From the NCBI GenBank assembly GCA_023362775.1, contig JALMGJ010000003.1:178689725-178753724 (forward strand): a DNA stretch of 64,000 bases. The letters run 5' to 3'. Every line of letters begins with the position of its first letter. The stretch's first letter is position 1. This stretch comes from Charina bottae (Eukaryota > Chordata > Lepidosauria > Squamata > Charinaidae). Position numbers and translations under genes: made by a program. The notes beneath the pieces were generated by a model. It had not been told where the DNA came from. It made no database searches and was given only the letters and a program-made list of their open reading frames with translations. Of the stretch, positions 35,278-46,488 are shown piece after piece.

Positions 35278-36576
35278 TCACTGGACTAGGTACTGCAACT
35301 TTCCCTTATATACCCTGGCATCCAGTATTTCCTGCACTTCAAAGTGGCATTCCCCATCTATCATTATTGGTACTGGTGTTTGCTGTTGCGGGTGCCACTG
35401 GTCTGACTCCTTGGCTGGTTTCAATAGGCTACAGTGAAACACTGGGTGAATCCTTTCGAGGTTTTTTGGAAGTTGTAGTCGCATTGTCACCCCATTGATT
35501 ACTTTAGTGATTGGGAAGGGCCCTATAAACTTCAAACCTAGTTTTTTGGAGGGTTGTGAAGACTTTAAGAATTTTGTGGATAAGGACACTTTATCCCCCA
35601 CTCCTAATTTCCATTCGGGAGCCCTCTTGCAATCAGCGTATTGTTTGTATGTCTCCCTTGTGTGTTGTAAGGCTTTCTGTATTGTTGGCCACCCCTCAGC
35701 TATATGTTGAGCCCATGCATCCAGCGGGACTGTTATCTCATCAGGCTTAGGTAATTCTGGGAATGCTACAAAATCCTGGCCATTTACCACCTTGAATGGT
35801 GTAAATCCTGTGCTTTGGTGTACTGCATTGTTGAATGCTACCTCCGCAAATGGGAGCAGTTCTACCAAGTTGTCCTGTTGATAATTTACATAACACCTAA
35901 GGTATTGTTCTAATACTTGATTAGATCGTTCACAACCCCCATTCATGGCAGGGTGGTGACTCGAACTCAGACTCTGTTCTACTCCCATTAAATTCAAAAA
36001 GGCTCTCCAAAATTTGGATGTGAACTGGACTCCTCGATCACTAATTACCTGCTCGGGGGCACCGTGGAGCCTGTACATGTGTTGTACAAATAGTTTGGCA
36101 AGCTGCCTCGCTGTTGGAATGCTAGAGCAGGGTACAAAGTGAACCTGCTTTGAAAATAAATCAGTTATCACCCAAATTACTGTCTTTTTTTGGCTTTCCG
36201 GTAAGTCTATGATAAAATCCATGGATATTTGCTTCCATGGTTGGGTAGGGTTGGCTACCCCTTGTAGTAACCCCCTGGGCTTTCTCTCTACGTGTTTCAC
36301 CATGGCGCAAGTTTGGCAGCTGGCAACATAGTTTTCTACATCCTGTCTTAAGTTTGGCCACCAGAACTGCCTCCTCAAGAGGTGGCTGGTTTTTAGGAAT
36401 CCAAAATGCCCAGCTGATTTGGCATTGTGGCATCTGTCTAAGATTTTCCTTCTCATTGAATCTGGGATGTAGAGTTTGTCTCCCTGCCACCAAAAGCCTT
36501 GTTTTTCTAAGAGGCTTCCTTTGTTTGCTTTTAGCCAATCGTCTGCCTTCAGTGCTTCCTTCAGTTCTCCCTGCAC
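35278..36576 (-). pseudogene. Ty3/gypsy integrase and chromodomain start
   Basis: A 432-codon open segment of pol. The integrase zinc finger is H50-H57-C87-C90. The catalytic triad reads D120 (ISMDFI), D180 (VISDRG) and E216 (GGCERSNQ), with 35 residues between the last two. GPF-like 'KFIGPFPITKVI' sits near residue 350, and 'HPVFHCSLLKP' precedes a chromodomain start (VQEILDARVYKGKLQYL). A TGA stops it inside the chromodomain, where Trp is usual. Integrase inserts the DNA copy into the genome, and chromodomains steer chromoviruses to chromatin marks. Confidence 0.93.
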
Positions 36577-36661
36577 CCCCTCTGTGATGTCTGAGATGAG
36601 TTTCTTTGTTCGGTTTCATGTTACTGCTGTCCCCCCTCTCTGCCTGGTTGGGATGATTGAA

Positions 36662-37105
36662 TCAATCACCTCCTCCCTTTGGCTGTTGTGCTGCGGTAAT
36701 TGCAACAAGGCATCTGCCAAGAAGTGTCCCCCCCCCCGGTAAAAACTTCAGTGTGAAGTTAAACCGGCTAAAAAACTGAACCCACCTGACCTGTTTAGGA
36801 TTCAGTTTTCTGGGAGTTTGTAGTGCTTCCAGAGTTTTGTGATCCGTCCACACCTCAAATGGTTGCTTTGCTCCCTCTAAGAGGTGTTGCCAAGTTGCTA
36901 GGGCTGATTTGACTGCATACGCTTCTTTCTCCCACACATGCCACCTACGTTCTGTGGCATTACATTTGTGGGAGAGATAGGTGCAGGGCCGTAATTTACT
37001 GTCTTCATCTCTCTGTAATAAAATCCCCCCCTGTGGCCATATCTGATGCGTCCACCTGGACAATGAAAGGTTTTTTGGGGTCCGGATGTTTTAATATGGG
37101 CTCCA
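36662..37105 (-). pseudogene. Ty3/gypsy RNase H domain, frameshifted
   Basis: Text includes 'HPDPKKPFIVQVDAS', 'CTYLSHKCNATERRWHVWEKEAYAV', 'FEVWTDHKTLEAL' and 'QVRWVQFFSRFNFTLKFLPG'. This is RNase H, which removes RNA from the RNA-DNA hybrid. Two breaks are seen, each at a G run on the minus strand (37026-37032 and 36731-36740). The integrase follows in the reading order. Confidence 0.9.
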
Positions 37106-37108
37106 AAG

Positions 37109-37169
37109 TGTGTGTCTCTTGGCTGGTGCCCTGTCATGAATGATACCCAGGTGGGGGTCATACGTGACA
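37109..37169 (-). repeat. Truncated 5' LTR of the Ty3/gypsy element
   Basis: Matches the first 61 bp of the 3' LTR with a few substitutions. It is joined at 37108/37109 to coding sequence within a shared short 'GAGACACACA' stretch. Confidence 0.88.
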
Positions 37170-37807
37170 TATATACTTAATAAGAGAACATGTACTTTTT
37201 GGTTGCATTAATTATATTAGCTGCTAGTCCAGTTCATTACAGGGATCAGTTCAAAGATCTGATCATGAGTTTGGGTCTGGGTTACATTAAACCCTGCGTT
37301 CTCTTGAATAAGCCTGACAATGTTGAAATCATTCAGAAACTCTTACTTCTGTCCCATGTTAAAAGTATCATTTTCATTGAATACTTTGAATATAGTATTA
37401 CATCAATTATCACAACATTTTTGAACATAAAGAGAAAAGGCCTTTATTGCAAAAGTTCTTGAGTCTGAATACTGATGAACAGGTGCCAAGTTCAAAAAAG
37501 AGACAATGGAAGTTTTGTGGGTATGTGTGGTGGTTGGCTGATCGCAGAATAGATTGTCACCTTCTGTCCTCATAGATTGTCACCTTCTGTCCTCATCTAG
37601 CCAGCTCCAGATAACCTAGGTCGGGCATGCAACTTACAGTATTTCTGCAGAAATATTTTCCACAGGAAACGGATATGAGTGGAACCTTTCTTGCACTCTT
37701 TTTGCCAGTGCAATAGTGTTTCTTATCAAAGAAGAGAACACAAGGAGGAATTCTCTCAGACAACCTCATATCCAGCCCAGTTGGGAAGAAGGGAAGGATA
37801 AGGTTAT

Positions 37808-37854
37808 ATTTGCATATGCATATGAGTGCATATGCTTGGTGTGTGCATATGTGT
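37808..37854. repeat. Cluster of TGCATATG palindromes with an ATTTGCAT octamer
   Basis: Four 'gcatatg' cores in 47 bp, the first as atttgcatatgcatatg. ATTTGCAT is the known POU-domain octamer; function here is unproven. Confidence 0.5.
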
Positions 37855-38928
37855 AGCTTTCTACACAGCTCTGGGCAATACATATAGCTCTCATGCCAAA
37901 ACATTTGCCCACACTTGTATTAAAACTAATGGACAATGGAGAATTTCAGAATTCTGGAACAAGACTGCAGAGCTGTAATTCAACGTATATGCAAGAAACC
38001 ATGAATGTCAGGCTGCTAGCAAGTCAAAAGACACTCTAATTTTGCAGCTGCTAATCTTTTGAATGACAAATCCAAAGTGGAACATACAGTATTACAACAA
38101 TATAAAGCAAAATTGGTAAGGTGAAATGGCTCTTAGGGTCACATCCACTAAGAGGAGAGACAACCTTGTCAGCAGTGGAGATAATTAAAGATGATCCTGG
38201 CACCAGTTGCATTCAAGAAGAGCATGACTGCAATCAGTTCTTTATTGACCTCATCAAGTAGTGGAGCAAAACCACTATTTTTCACTTTTGTTTTCATGCA
38301 GTTTCAGTCAGCTTGCCTACATCTAGTTCTTAGCCTATCCAGACACAGCAGGTCTTGCAATAATTATATATAGTATGTGAAAGCAGCATATTAAAAAGGA
38401 AAAGCTATCTTGTTATAATAAGGAATCTATTCATCTAATCTAAAGTAATGTATCACATTTGTGTCCTTCCTTTTCTTCAAGGAGCTCAAAAGCAGCTTGG
38501 TAGAGATTTAGATAGGGAAAAAACCCCACAGAACAATTAAATATCCTATACCTGAAAGCTGTTGATCTGATGAAAACTGAAATGACTTGTGATTGCTTTA
38601 TGCAAGAAAGACAATATAATCTCTGATGTACCATATATTCTATCTTTGTTTAGGCATGGGGAAGGAAGATTGAATTGAGGTTTTCTGATTCAACACCACG
38701 AATCAGCAATCTAATCGGAATCTTAGAAGTCAACAACTGGTTATACAATATATGTCATCAACATATTTGGATTTTTTGACAAGGGCTTATACTATCTTCA
38801 CAAGAATTGTGAAGAGATGTGGTACATCTTAAAAAAAATGGGAAGGAAGCATTTAGCAGGTGCCTCACCAGTCTCATCAGTAGTATGTTAAACTAGAATA
38901 AAAGGTTGAATGTGGCAAAAGTAGAATA

Positions 38929-38987
38929 ATAATAATATTTATTAAATTTATATGCTACCCGACTCCCAGAGACTCTGGGAAGAAAGA
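38929..38987 (-). mobile_element. L2 3'-end fragment
   Basis: 'ataataatatttattaaatttatatgctacccgactcccagag' is the reverse complement of an L2 terminal hairpin and tail. Confidence 0.7.
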
Positions 38988-39049
38988 ATATGCAGTAAAG
39001 ACTGTGGTCAAGAAAGCAGAAAACAAGGAGAGGCAGAAGACCAGGTTGA

Positions 39050-39655
39050 AACTCAAAACCTCAGATGTTTCTACATAGATTGACAGTGTAAGGAAAATAA
39101 ATAGGGAGAACTAGAAATCCTAACTCAGGAAGACAAAAATGATGTGATAGACATAACTGAAACTTGCTGGGATGATACTCATGATAAGCACATGACAATT
39201 GTATTTGTTATAAGATGTAAGATGTAAAATTTATTTGTTAGAAGATGTAAGAAAGAACAAGGAGGTCTACTAGGCTTGATCTAAGCCTCAGCAACAGGGA
39301 CAAATTGGTTGAAGAAGTGAAGGCGATGGATACTTTGGGAGAAAGTAATCATGTTATCCTTGAATTTGTGATATGCAGAGGAGGAACAATTGAGAAGAGT
39401 CAGATCTGCATAGAGCTGGCTTTGATGCACTCTGAAGGAAGGTAGGTCAGATCCCACAGATTCAGATCCAGGAGGAATGGGAAATTCAGTGAAATGAAAT
39501 GCTGAAGGTGCAATTGCAAACAATTTGCACAAGAAGGAAAAAGAGAAAAAACACTAGAGTGGCCAGTGTGATACACGCAGAGCTCTCTAAAATACTGAAG
39601 AGAAAGAGGAACATGTACAGAAAAAGCAAGGAAGGAAGCATAACCAATGAAGAAT
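39050..39655 (+). mobile_element. CR1-type LINE endonuclease remnant
   Basis: Broken frames read 'ENKxGELEILTQEDKNDVIDITETCWDDTHD' like the CR1 endonuclease start, then 'VKAMDTLGESNHVILEF' (SDH-like block) and 'ELSKILKRKRNMYRKSKEGS'. There are several stops and the middle is shortened. Family text is from memory of CR1 proteins. Confidence 0.6.
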
Positions 39656-40300
39656 GTTTTTTCCTAATTTTAGTGGCAATTGCAAATAGTGGCAATTTTC
39701 TCACTAGTTAATAAAAACATTGATTTTCTGGCACCCCATCATGCCCTCTGCATTGGTTAGTTATTGTCCCTTTATGCTCTTCACTTTTCTGTTCTTCTTT
39801 CGATTGAGTCCAATAATACTCTTCATAAATACAAACACTCCCCAATCCAACTCAGGTTTACCAGCCCCCATTGTTCATTAATAAAAGCAACAACCCATCT
39901 TCAACAACCACTGCTGTCTACTACATTTTGGTTGCCAGCCATTTTTGCAAAAATCTCAATTCCAGTTTTCCTCCTTTCTTTTTCTTCCCAAAGCCTCCTC
40001 TGTTGCCAACTCAATTTCTGTTGCCAGGCCATCTGCAGAAGCTTTTCTATGAGAATCTAAAATAACACCTACCCTCACCTTATTTTCAGCAAAGCTAACA
40101 CACCACATTTGATTGTATTCTGGCCTGGAAGCCTGGATACGTGATTAGCAAGCAGGAGGCCATGGCTGAGTACAGGCTTGTCATAGGGTAGCTAACACTT
40201 TAAAAGAAAAAGAGAAGATTCAAATGATTTAGACAGGCTGGAGTAGTGGGCTGAAATCAACAGGATGGATTTAAACAGGGAGAAATGTAAAGATATTGAA

Positions 40301-40369
40301 GATGTTGCCTAGCCTGGCAATGAAACGTCTGCATGAAAACAACAAGGCTCAGAGAGCACCAAACTCCCC
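40301..40369 (+). mobile_element. Short Penelope-like fragment with GAAAC hammerhead half
   Basis: A 69-bp insert between 10-bp repeats agatattgaa (40291-40300 and 40370-40379). It starts 'gatgttgcctagcctggcaa', so the CUGANGA part falls at the junction with the duplication. Then come TGAAACGTC and 'ggctcagagagcacc'. It is the same family as 27154-27308. Confidence 0.6.
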
Positions 40370-40789
40370 AGATATTGAAATCTTTGAAACTACTCTACAT
40401 CTCCCACCAATCTTATGTTCCCCATTAATCTCATATAAAAACTTTATTTTGTATGTCCTCATTGTAGCTGCCTGTTAGTATACATTCTCTTAAATTTTCC
40501 TCTACAGTCTCTCAAATCTGATTTTATTTTATGCCAGACTGTCACTTTGATTTTTTTTTGCTCTGACACTTTTGCATAAGCATGGATACAAGCATTTAAA
40601 TGTACTCCAAAATATAATCCTTAAACCTTCCATCTAAACTAGGAAGTCACTGTCTACTCATGCTCACCATCACTGATTCAAATATATTTTTATCATTTCT
40701 GAAATTCAAATGCAAACACATTGGCTTATGTATCTTACTCTTGGCATTTAAAAAATACGATCAGGCTGTCTTTCTTCTAGTCTTTCTAA

Positions 40790-40900
40790 TGCAACGGAAT
40801 GTTGGAAAGAAATTATATAAAGGAATCAGGACTCTATCTGTCAACATGATAACTCTCTGAAAATGGAACAGAACACGATTGAATTTGGTGTGGGAGGGAG
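40790..40900 (+). repeat. Diverged direct repeat, copy 1
   Basis: 'caacggaatgttggaaagaa' onward is similar to 41178-41277 ('caatgaaatattggaaataa' onward); both end in a G-rich 'gggag/gagggg'. Unidentified dispersed or local duplication. Confidence 0.6.
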
Positions 40901-41177
40901 AAGTCAGCTAAAGAAAGATTGAGTTCGAAAATAGGCTATATCAGGCCAGGGGTTGTGGACCAAAGCAAACAACAACAACAACAAGAAAAATAAATTTCCC
41001 CTTAATACATCCTTATGGGATCAGCAGTTGGACAGCAGTACTGAATGTTGCCAACTCCTTTCTACTCCTCTTTTGCCCAAGTCACATGGCCCAGAGCAAA
41101 GCTACTATTAAGTAGTCATACAGAATTCCAGAAGCTATGATCTGCATGTTTTCCCTACTTTGTTATTATTTCCAAAC

Positions 41178-41277
41178 CAATGAAATATTGGAAATAAATT
41201 ACACAAAATACAAGGGACTCTGTCTGTCTGTCATCACAATAACTCTCCCAAACCTGAACAAATTTGGGATGAGGGGA
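41178..41277 (+). repeat. Diverged direct repeat, copy 2
   Basis: Partner of 40790-40900, about 390 bp away. Substitutions and small indels indicate an old duplication. Confidence 0.6.
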
Positions 41278-42224
41278 GAAAATGCCAAAATAAATATTGA
41301 ATTCAAAAATGTCCCCAATTACCCAGGATCGAAGATCCGATATTACTCGTATCCTATGAATGAGTTGAGTATAGGAGCAGATTATGCATAGACAATTGCA
41401 ACGAAATGTGGCTATCTTTTATTGAAACTGTTATTTAAAAATTCATACACACCTATGTATACATGATAATCCCTTATATATACAATTTATCATGTAATTG
41501 CATTGTTTGTTCTTCTCTTTTCCTTTTGTTATTTTTAATGTATTTTTCTCCATTTTTCCTCTGTTCTGTTTAAATAAATAAATAAACCAAACAAAATTTC
41601 ACTTTTTTAAAAATGCCTCATGCAGATACAACTTTTCAAAAGTGTAACTATTAATGCTTCATGGCTAAGATCTCAGACTATTTAAATTTTGCTGTGATGC
41701 AACTTACCAAAGAAGCTGCTTTATTTATGGGGCTAGTATAATAAATAATAAAAAGATGAGCAGTATTTTGAAGCCCATCAAAAAGCATGATTATAACAGA
41801 GGAACAGAAGAAACAATCCAAGAAAAAAACCCCTACTGACTAAGAATGCAAATATAAATAAAAGTTTCACAATGTTCTGAAGGTTCTTTTGCAGTTTTGA
41901 AATACTGCCAACCAGAGATCACAAAAATATTCTGAATAATAGTAGGAGAAAGATTTGGCAGGCAACTTCTTAATTAACACAGCTTTCATTATCACTAATT
42001 TTGGGTGAAAAAAAATCCTGGAATTCAATTACACTATTACTTGTTGTAATCTAACAAAACAAAGGAATGACATTTCTGGAGGGACAAAAGGTGTCTGTGC
42101 ACTAAGATTTTATATAAAAGCCCAGCAGGATTAAAGGTTATTAGTAATAACGTTCTACAGTTCCGGTCTGCTACATAGCTGACCGGAACTGAATTGATTG
42201 TCCTGGGAGAATCTTTTGCTAGTA

Positions 42225-42420
42225 CCCCACTTCTGTGAGGTGACGACTAAGGCATGGAGACGCTGCTTCTCTGTGGTAGCACCTGATCTTTGGAACACTC
42301 TTCCAGTTGAAATCAGGCTGGGCCCTCAGAGTGTTTGTTTCAGAAGATGCTGAAGAGGGAGCTCTTCCAAAGGGGTCTTGTGGATTGAGCAGTGGCTGTT
42401 TGGCTTTTCGTATTAGTGTT
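42225..42420 (+). mobile_element. L2/CR1-like ORF C-terminus remnant
   Basis: 'aaggcatggagacgctgctt' through 'cttccagttgaaatcaggctgggcc' and 'agagggagctcttccaaa' reads as the 'RAFSxxAPxLWNxLPxEIRLA...LKxxLF' tail of L2/CR1 proteins, with stops. Confidence 0.5.
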
Positions 42421-43597
42421 GCTTTTTGGTTTTGGTTTGGAGAATTATTTATTTATTTATTTTGTTTATCATGAATGTTTCAGATTATGTAGATTTGTTA
42501 ATTGCCAGGAGTCATAGAAGATTACAGTTGGTTACATACAGTATTGAATAAATGAACAAATAAATGGTAGGTTTCTGGGTAGCAGTAAACTGCTGTAAAC
42601 ATTCATTATAAAAATCCATGACCCTGCCCATTTGGAGTGTGGCCCTACCCCCCACCCCCGTTTAGAGTATAATCATTGATCTACTGGTCAAGAGCTAGGC
42701 CAGCCATCATCCCAACAGAAACTGCATACCCTTACATTAGCAAGGTGAACTATGCACCAATAATAGACTAGATGCACCAGCATCATGAATTTTCAAGATC
42801 CTAGGCAAATATTCCATGCAAATTTAGCCACCGTGGGATTAATAGGAATGAATGATAGAGCAAATCTGGACACTTGTGGCTCATACATTGCAGGCATACT
42901 AACTGCCATTGCTCCCACAAGTAACTTCCCACTTTAAAGATCTGCATCATACAGACTCTGCATCATACAGACCCATCTGACACCTGCTTTATTAGCTTTT
43001 CAACAATAGAGATGAAAATAACTCTATTATCAAAACCTTAATGAAGGTTTATGACTTCTGCCTTCACTGCTTGATGGATTTGACCACTAAATACTAATGC
43101 TTTTGTTTTTCATATTTTGTCTCCTAGTATTTAATTATTTAATTATTTTGATGTTTTAATGTTATTGGATGTGCTTTGGATTGTTAGCTAATGGTTCTGC
43201 TTTGGATTAATTGTTGGTTAACTATAACTGAGTTATAGATCTGTAATAGTTTTCATGTTTCTGGATGCACAAGGGTATAAAAGCAGAACATTTTTTTAAT
43301 TTAACTTTTACAGTCTAGTGTGCAGAGTTAAAGAGCCTCTTCATGAGCAAGGGCAGTTTCTACACATGGTAGGCATCTTGGGATTCAGTCTTAATCTGTA
43401 TTTTCTGTATGTGTTAATATTTTTTATTGCCTATTGAGGATCAATCTATTGCTGCTTGCAATATAAGAATATTGAAGATATTTAATTAAGAAGACTTGTT
43501 TTGATTAAACAAAATAATACAGATCTGCTACTCACATAATTAGTATGCACATACTTTCTTACAAGTCATTAGTAGTAATGATTTCCTTATAACTTGT

Positions 43598-43650
43598 AGT
43601 ATGTATGTATGTATGTATGTATGTATGTATGTATGTATGTATGTATGTAT
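43598..43650 (+). repeat. (GTAT)n microsatellite
   Basis: About 13 perfect tetramers. Confidence 0.97.
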
Positions 43651-44308
43651 CTAACTCCATGTATTCATAATAATGCTATACAGCATATTATTGAAAAGTC
43701 CTTTTATTTAAGATACTTATTTGGATGTTTTTGTTTATGCTGGTTAACACTTTTGTTCATTCACTTAAAATCAAGAAAATTATTTTCTGTACTAATCTGT
43801 AAGGGAAGATTATGAAGCTAGAGCAGTAAAAAAGAATCAGTTTAATCAGAACAGTTTCACTTGCCTGATAATTATTTTTATTCCCCTCCTCCCTTCCCAG
43901 CAAACATTGCCATCTGAAGGAAAAAAACAACAACAGCTTCTCACTTCCTAGTAGGATAATGGGAGTAAAAGAGCGGGGGTGTGATTTCATGATCACAGCA
44001 AGCTGTGTTTTATTCAGAATTTTAACTATAACGTTCAAAAAGTGTTCTGTAACCACATGGAAACCATGGCACGGGGAACAGCTTGTAGGAGGGAGATTGT
44101 GAGGTGGGCTAAGGAGAAAATATATTAAAAGAAATGAGAAAGTATTTCTGCTTATGTAATGTGACCACAATGCAGCTCTGATTTTATACTCAAATAAAAA
44201 GCACTGAGGATAGCGAAATACTCTGCCTTCTTACCATTCCCTCCAAAAGTATGATTTATATTACATGGGTTGGGAATGTCTAGTACTGGGAATCTGAAGT
44301 GCAACAAT

Positions 44309-44410
44309 ATACCATTTATTTATTTATTTGTTTGTTTGTTTGTTTATTTATTTATTTATTTATTTATTTATTTTATTAAATTTATATTACCGCCCATCTC
44401 CCCCAACGGG
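44309..44410 (-). mobile_element. L2 3'-end fragment with expanded A/T tetramer tail
   Basis: (TTTA)n with a (TTTG)4 block, then 'ttaaatttatattaccgcccatctccccc', the reverse of the L2 3' end. Confidence 0.8.
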
Positions 44411-45039
44411 GACCATGCATTGAAGGGAATAATGGGGTCATAAGACTAGAATACATGAATTCATCCCTTACTGCCCTAAGTATTACAGAAATTATGTTGC
44501 AGTATCTTTTTAATGCAGTCGGTTTTGGGCTGTTATCTGAGATCAAAAAAATCAGTGGCAGTTTAGGCAAACTGAAATAAATGCACACTGAATAAAAAAT
44601 ATTCTGATTCGTAAGATGCAGCTCACACCTTCTGCTTAACATACCTAATATTTTAGTAATACAAAGATTTCACATTTTTTCTGGACATCTGAGGTGATCC
44701 TATTTGCCAAGATGATTAATTCTAGCCCTCTAAGATGATTTTCCAAACTCTGCAGAGACTGGTAGAATGATTTTTATATGTAAAAGAAGAAATAAGACTG
44801 ATACGACTACTAGGCAAAGTTAGACAGTTATGTAAGGGAAATTAACTTGCTTCATTTTAATATTAATTTAGTCAATTTTCACTTCCCAAATCTATATATG
44901 AACTAATAGACTAAATCTGCACTTCTAAATTTTTTGCAATACAGTTTACAACTCAAAAATATGCAATAAACTTAAAGAAAATCACTTGCAAAAATTAATA
45001 TTGTGAAAAATAAATATAAAAAATTGCATAATTTTATAT

Positions 45040-45177
45040 TTTATATTTATATTTTTATGTAAGATATTTTGTTTTTATGTATTTTAATCCTTTTTAGCTT
45101 TATTGTAAACCGCCCAGAGTCCCTCTTTTGAGGGAGATGGGCAGTGATGAAATTTGATAAATAAATAAATAAATAAT
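45040..45177 (+). mobile_element. L2 3'-end fragment
   Basis: 'gtaaaccgcccagagtccct...gagggagatgggcagt' followed by (AAAT)n. Confidence 0.85.
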
Positions 45178-45603
45178 TACAGAAAAATGTGTCCCAAAAA
45201 GCTGTATCAGAAGAGTTAAAATTTTATGAGTTTTCAAGTGAACAATTTTTAACATTTTTAAAAATAATACTGATGCAGAAATAGGAATGGACTATGAATT
45301 TAAGATTTTGAAAATTAGAAATTATGTGTATCTGTTCCCTATAAGCTATTAGTCTGCTCTGAGGAAAAAGAATTGCTATCACCAGCACTAAAACAAAAAT
45401 TGATTTAATATTAATAAAAACCAAATTAATTACTATATTTACTATATTAACAAAAAAGGAAGATGATCTGCATTTTAAGCAACTTCTCTCAATAGGAACT
45501 TTAAGGAAAGGCAATTGTTACCATTATCATGCAGAAAAGCCAAAAAAGTCAGGGATAGTTAGGTCTAGTTAAGACAGGGATTTCCAACACCTAAGCATTA
45601 AGG

Positions 45604-45944
45604 CATAGCTTTCCAAACTGTGTGTCGCGACACAATACTGTGTCGCCTGTGGGGCCCAGGTGTGTTGCGTCAAAACCCGGAAGCGCTGATGGCGCGCTGT
45701 GCGCATGGTGGCGGCAGGCCATCAGCGCTTCCGGGGTTTCGCACGGCACACTAGGACACCACTGCCGCCACCGCTGTGGCGCATGAAAATCCGAAAGCGC
45801 TGCGGTGGTGACGCGCAAAAACCTGGAAGCACCGCTGCCACCGCTGCGCCGTGCGAAAACCTGAAAGTGCCGTGGTGGCGGCGCTTCTGGGTTTTTGCGC
45901 GCCACCGTTGGTGTGTCGCCGTGGGAAAAGTTTGGAAAGCCCTG
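45604..45944 (+). mobile_element. Complete hAT MITE with CpG-rich interior, 341 bp
   Basis: 8-bp duplication cattaagg at 45596-45603 and 45945-45952. Ends are catagctttccaaac and gtttggaaagccctg, the same termini as 18197-18486. The interior 45660-45900 is GC-rich with repeated 'aaaacccggaagcgc'-like blocks in both orientations and many CpGs. Confidence 0.88.
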
Positions 45945-46273
45945 CATTAAGGTTTTTGGGAATGCCTACCATCTTCTCCAATATCTATGCCCAGTGATGG
46001 CAATGGGAGATGGAACAAAGTCTCAGATGTAGATGGTGATTATCACATGTGTTTTTCTTCTGATGTAACTGGGAACCATGATTTCAACTTACTATTCATA
46101 GCATGCAATGCACATTATTTCACCCAAACTGCAACGTAGACACATCTTAACACATCAACTGGTAACACAGGCACACTCCTACTCATTTCCATATTTGGTA
46201 GTCCAGAAATTTCACCATCTGATCATTTTTGAATTTCTATCCTATAAACATTATTGTTAAAACAAAGACTTAC

Positions 46274-46488
46274 TTGAGGGTTGTGAGCTCTGTAAGTGAT
46301 GGCTGGGTGGCCTTAAGATAGCTCTCTCTGCGCGCAGCAATCTTTGGAGATGGCTTTGGGCTAGTGTCAGAGTCCCCACTGTCATCATCTCCCATGGCTT
46401 TAATGTAGCTGCCACTACGCATTCGCCGACATGGAATCTCGTCATCTTTGCCAAGAGGTGTATATCCAGACCATTCATCTTGAGGAAC
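46274..46488 (-). CDS. DLGAP1: DLGAP1 coding exon A (GK-binding repeats 1 and 2)
   Basis: Internal coding exon of a SAPAP/DLGAP postsynaptic scaffold, which links PSD-95-type DLG proteins to SHANK at excitatory synapses. The minus strand reads an AG acceptor just above 46488, 215 nt of open frame starting in phase 0 with V-P-Q-D-E-W, and a GTAAGT donor just below 46274. The exon ends in phase 2, and the next exon supplies the last base of a Lys codon. Two repeats are visible: RRMRSGSYIKAMG (SY at exon residues 27-28) and ARRESYLKATQ (SY at 56-57). Between them is an acidic stretch rich in D, S and P. The R-x-x-S-Y-x-(R/K)-A pattern is the known guanylate-kinase-domain binding repeat of this family. 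The acceptor has a poor pyrimidine tract interrupted by an A run. The family assignment is secure. The paralogue (DLGAP1 rather than DLGAP2-4) comes from remembered similarity. Confidence 0.9.

Larger units (their letters stand above)
34825..37169 (-). mobile_element. Ty3/gypsy chromodomain LTR element with large internal deletion
   Basis: Both outer ends are intact, with a 5-bp duplication tatat at 34820-34824 and 37170-37174. On the minus strand, 61 bp of 5' LTR (37169-37109) joins directly to the end of the RT/start of the RNase H region. Then come integrase, chromodomain start and a complete 3' LTR. The primer-binding site, gag, protease and nearly all of RT are gone. The element lies in sense orientation inside a DLGAP1 intron. 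Confidence 0.92.
27504..46273 (-). other. DLGAP1: DLGAP1 intron between exons A and B
   Basis: An 18.8-kb intron, GTAAGT to TTTAAG. The Ty3/gypsy element lies in it in sense orientation. Stretches without anything I can name are 31125-31452, 31512-34819, 37175-38928, 40380-40789, 41278-42179, 42560-43597, 43651-44308, 44411-45039, 45178-45595 and 45953-46273. Confidence 0.85.

Noticed and set aside
43609..43815. Open frame starting MYVCMYVCMYV
   Set aside because: It is the translation of a GTAT microsatellite.
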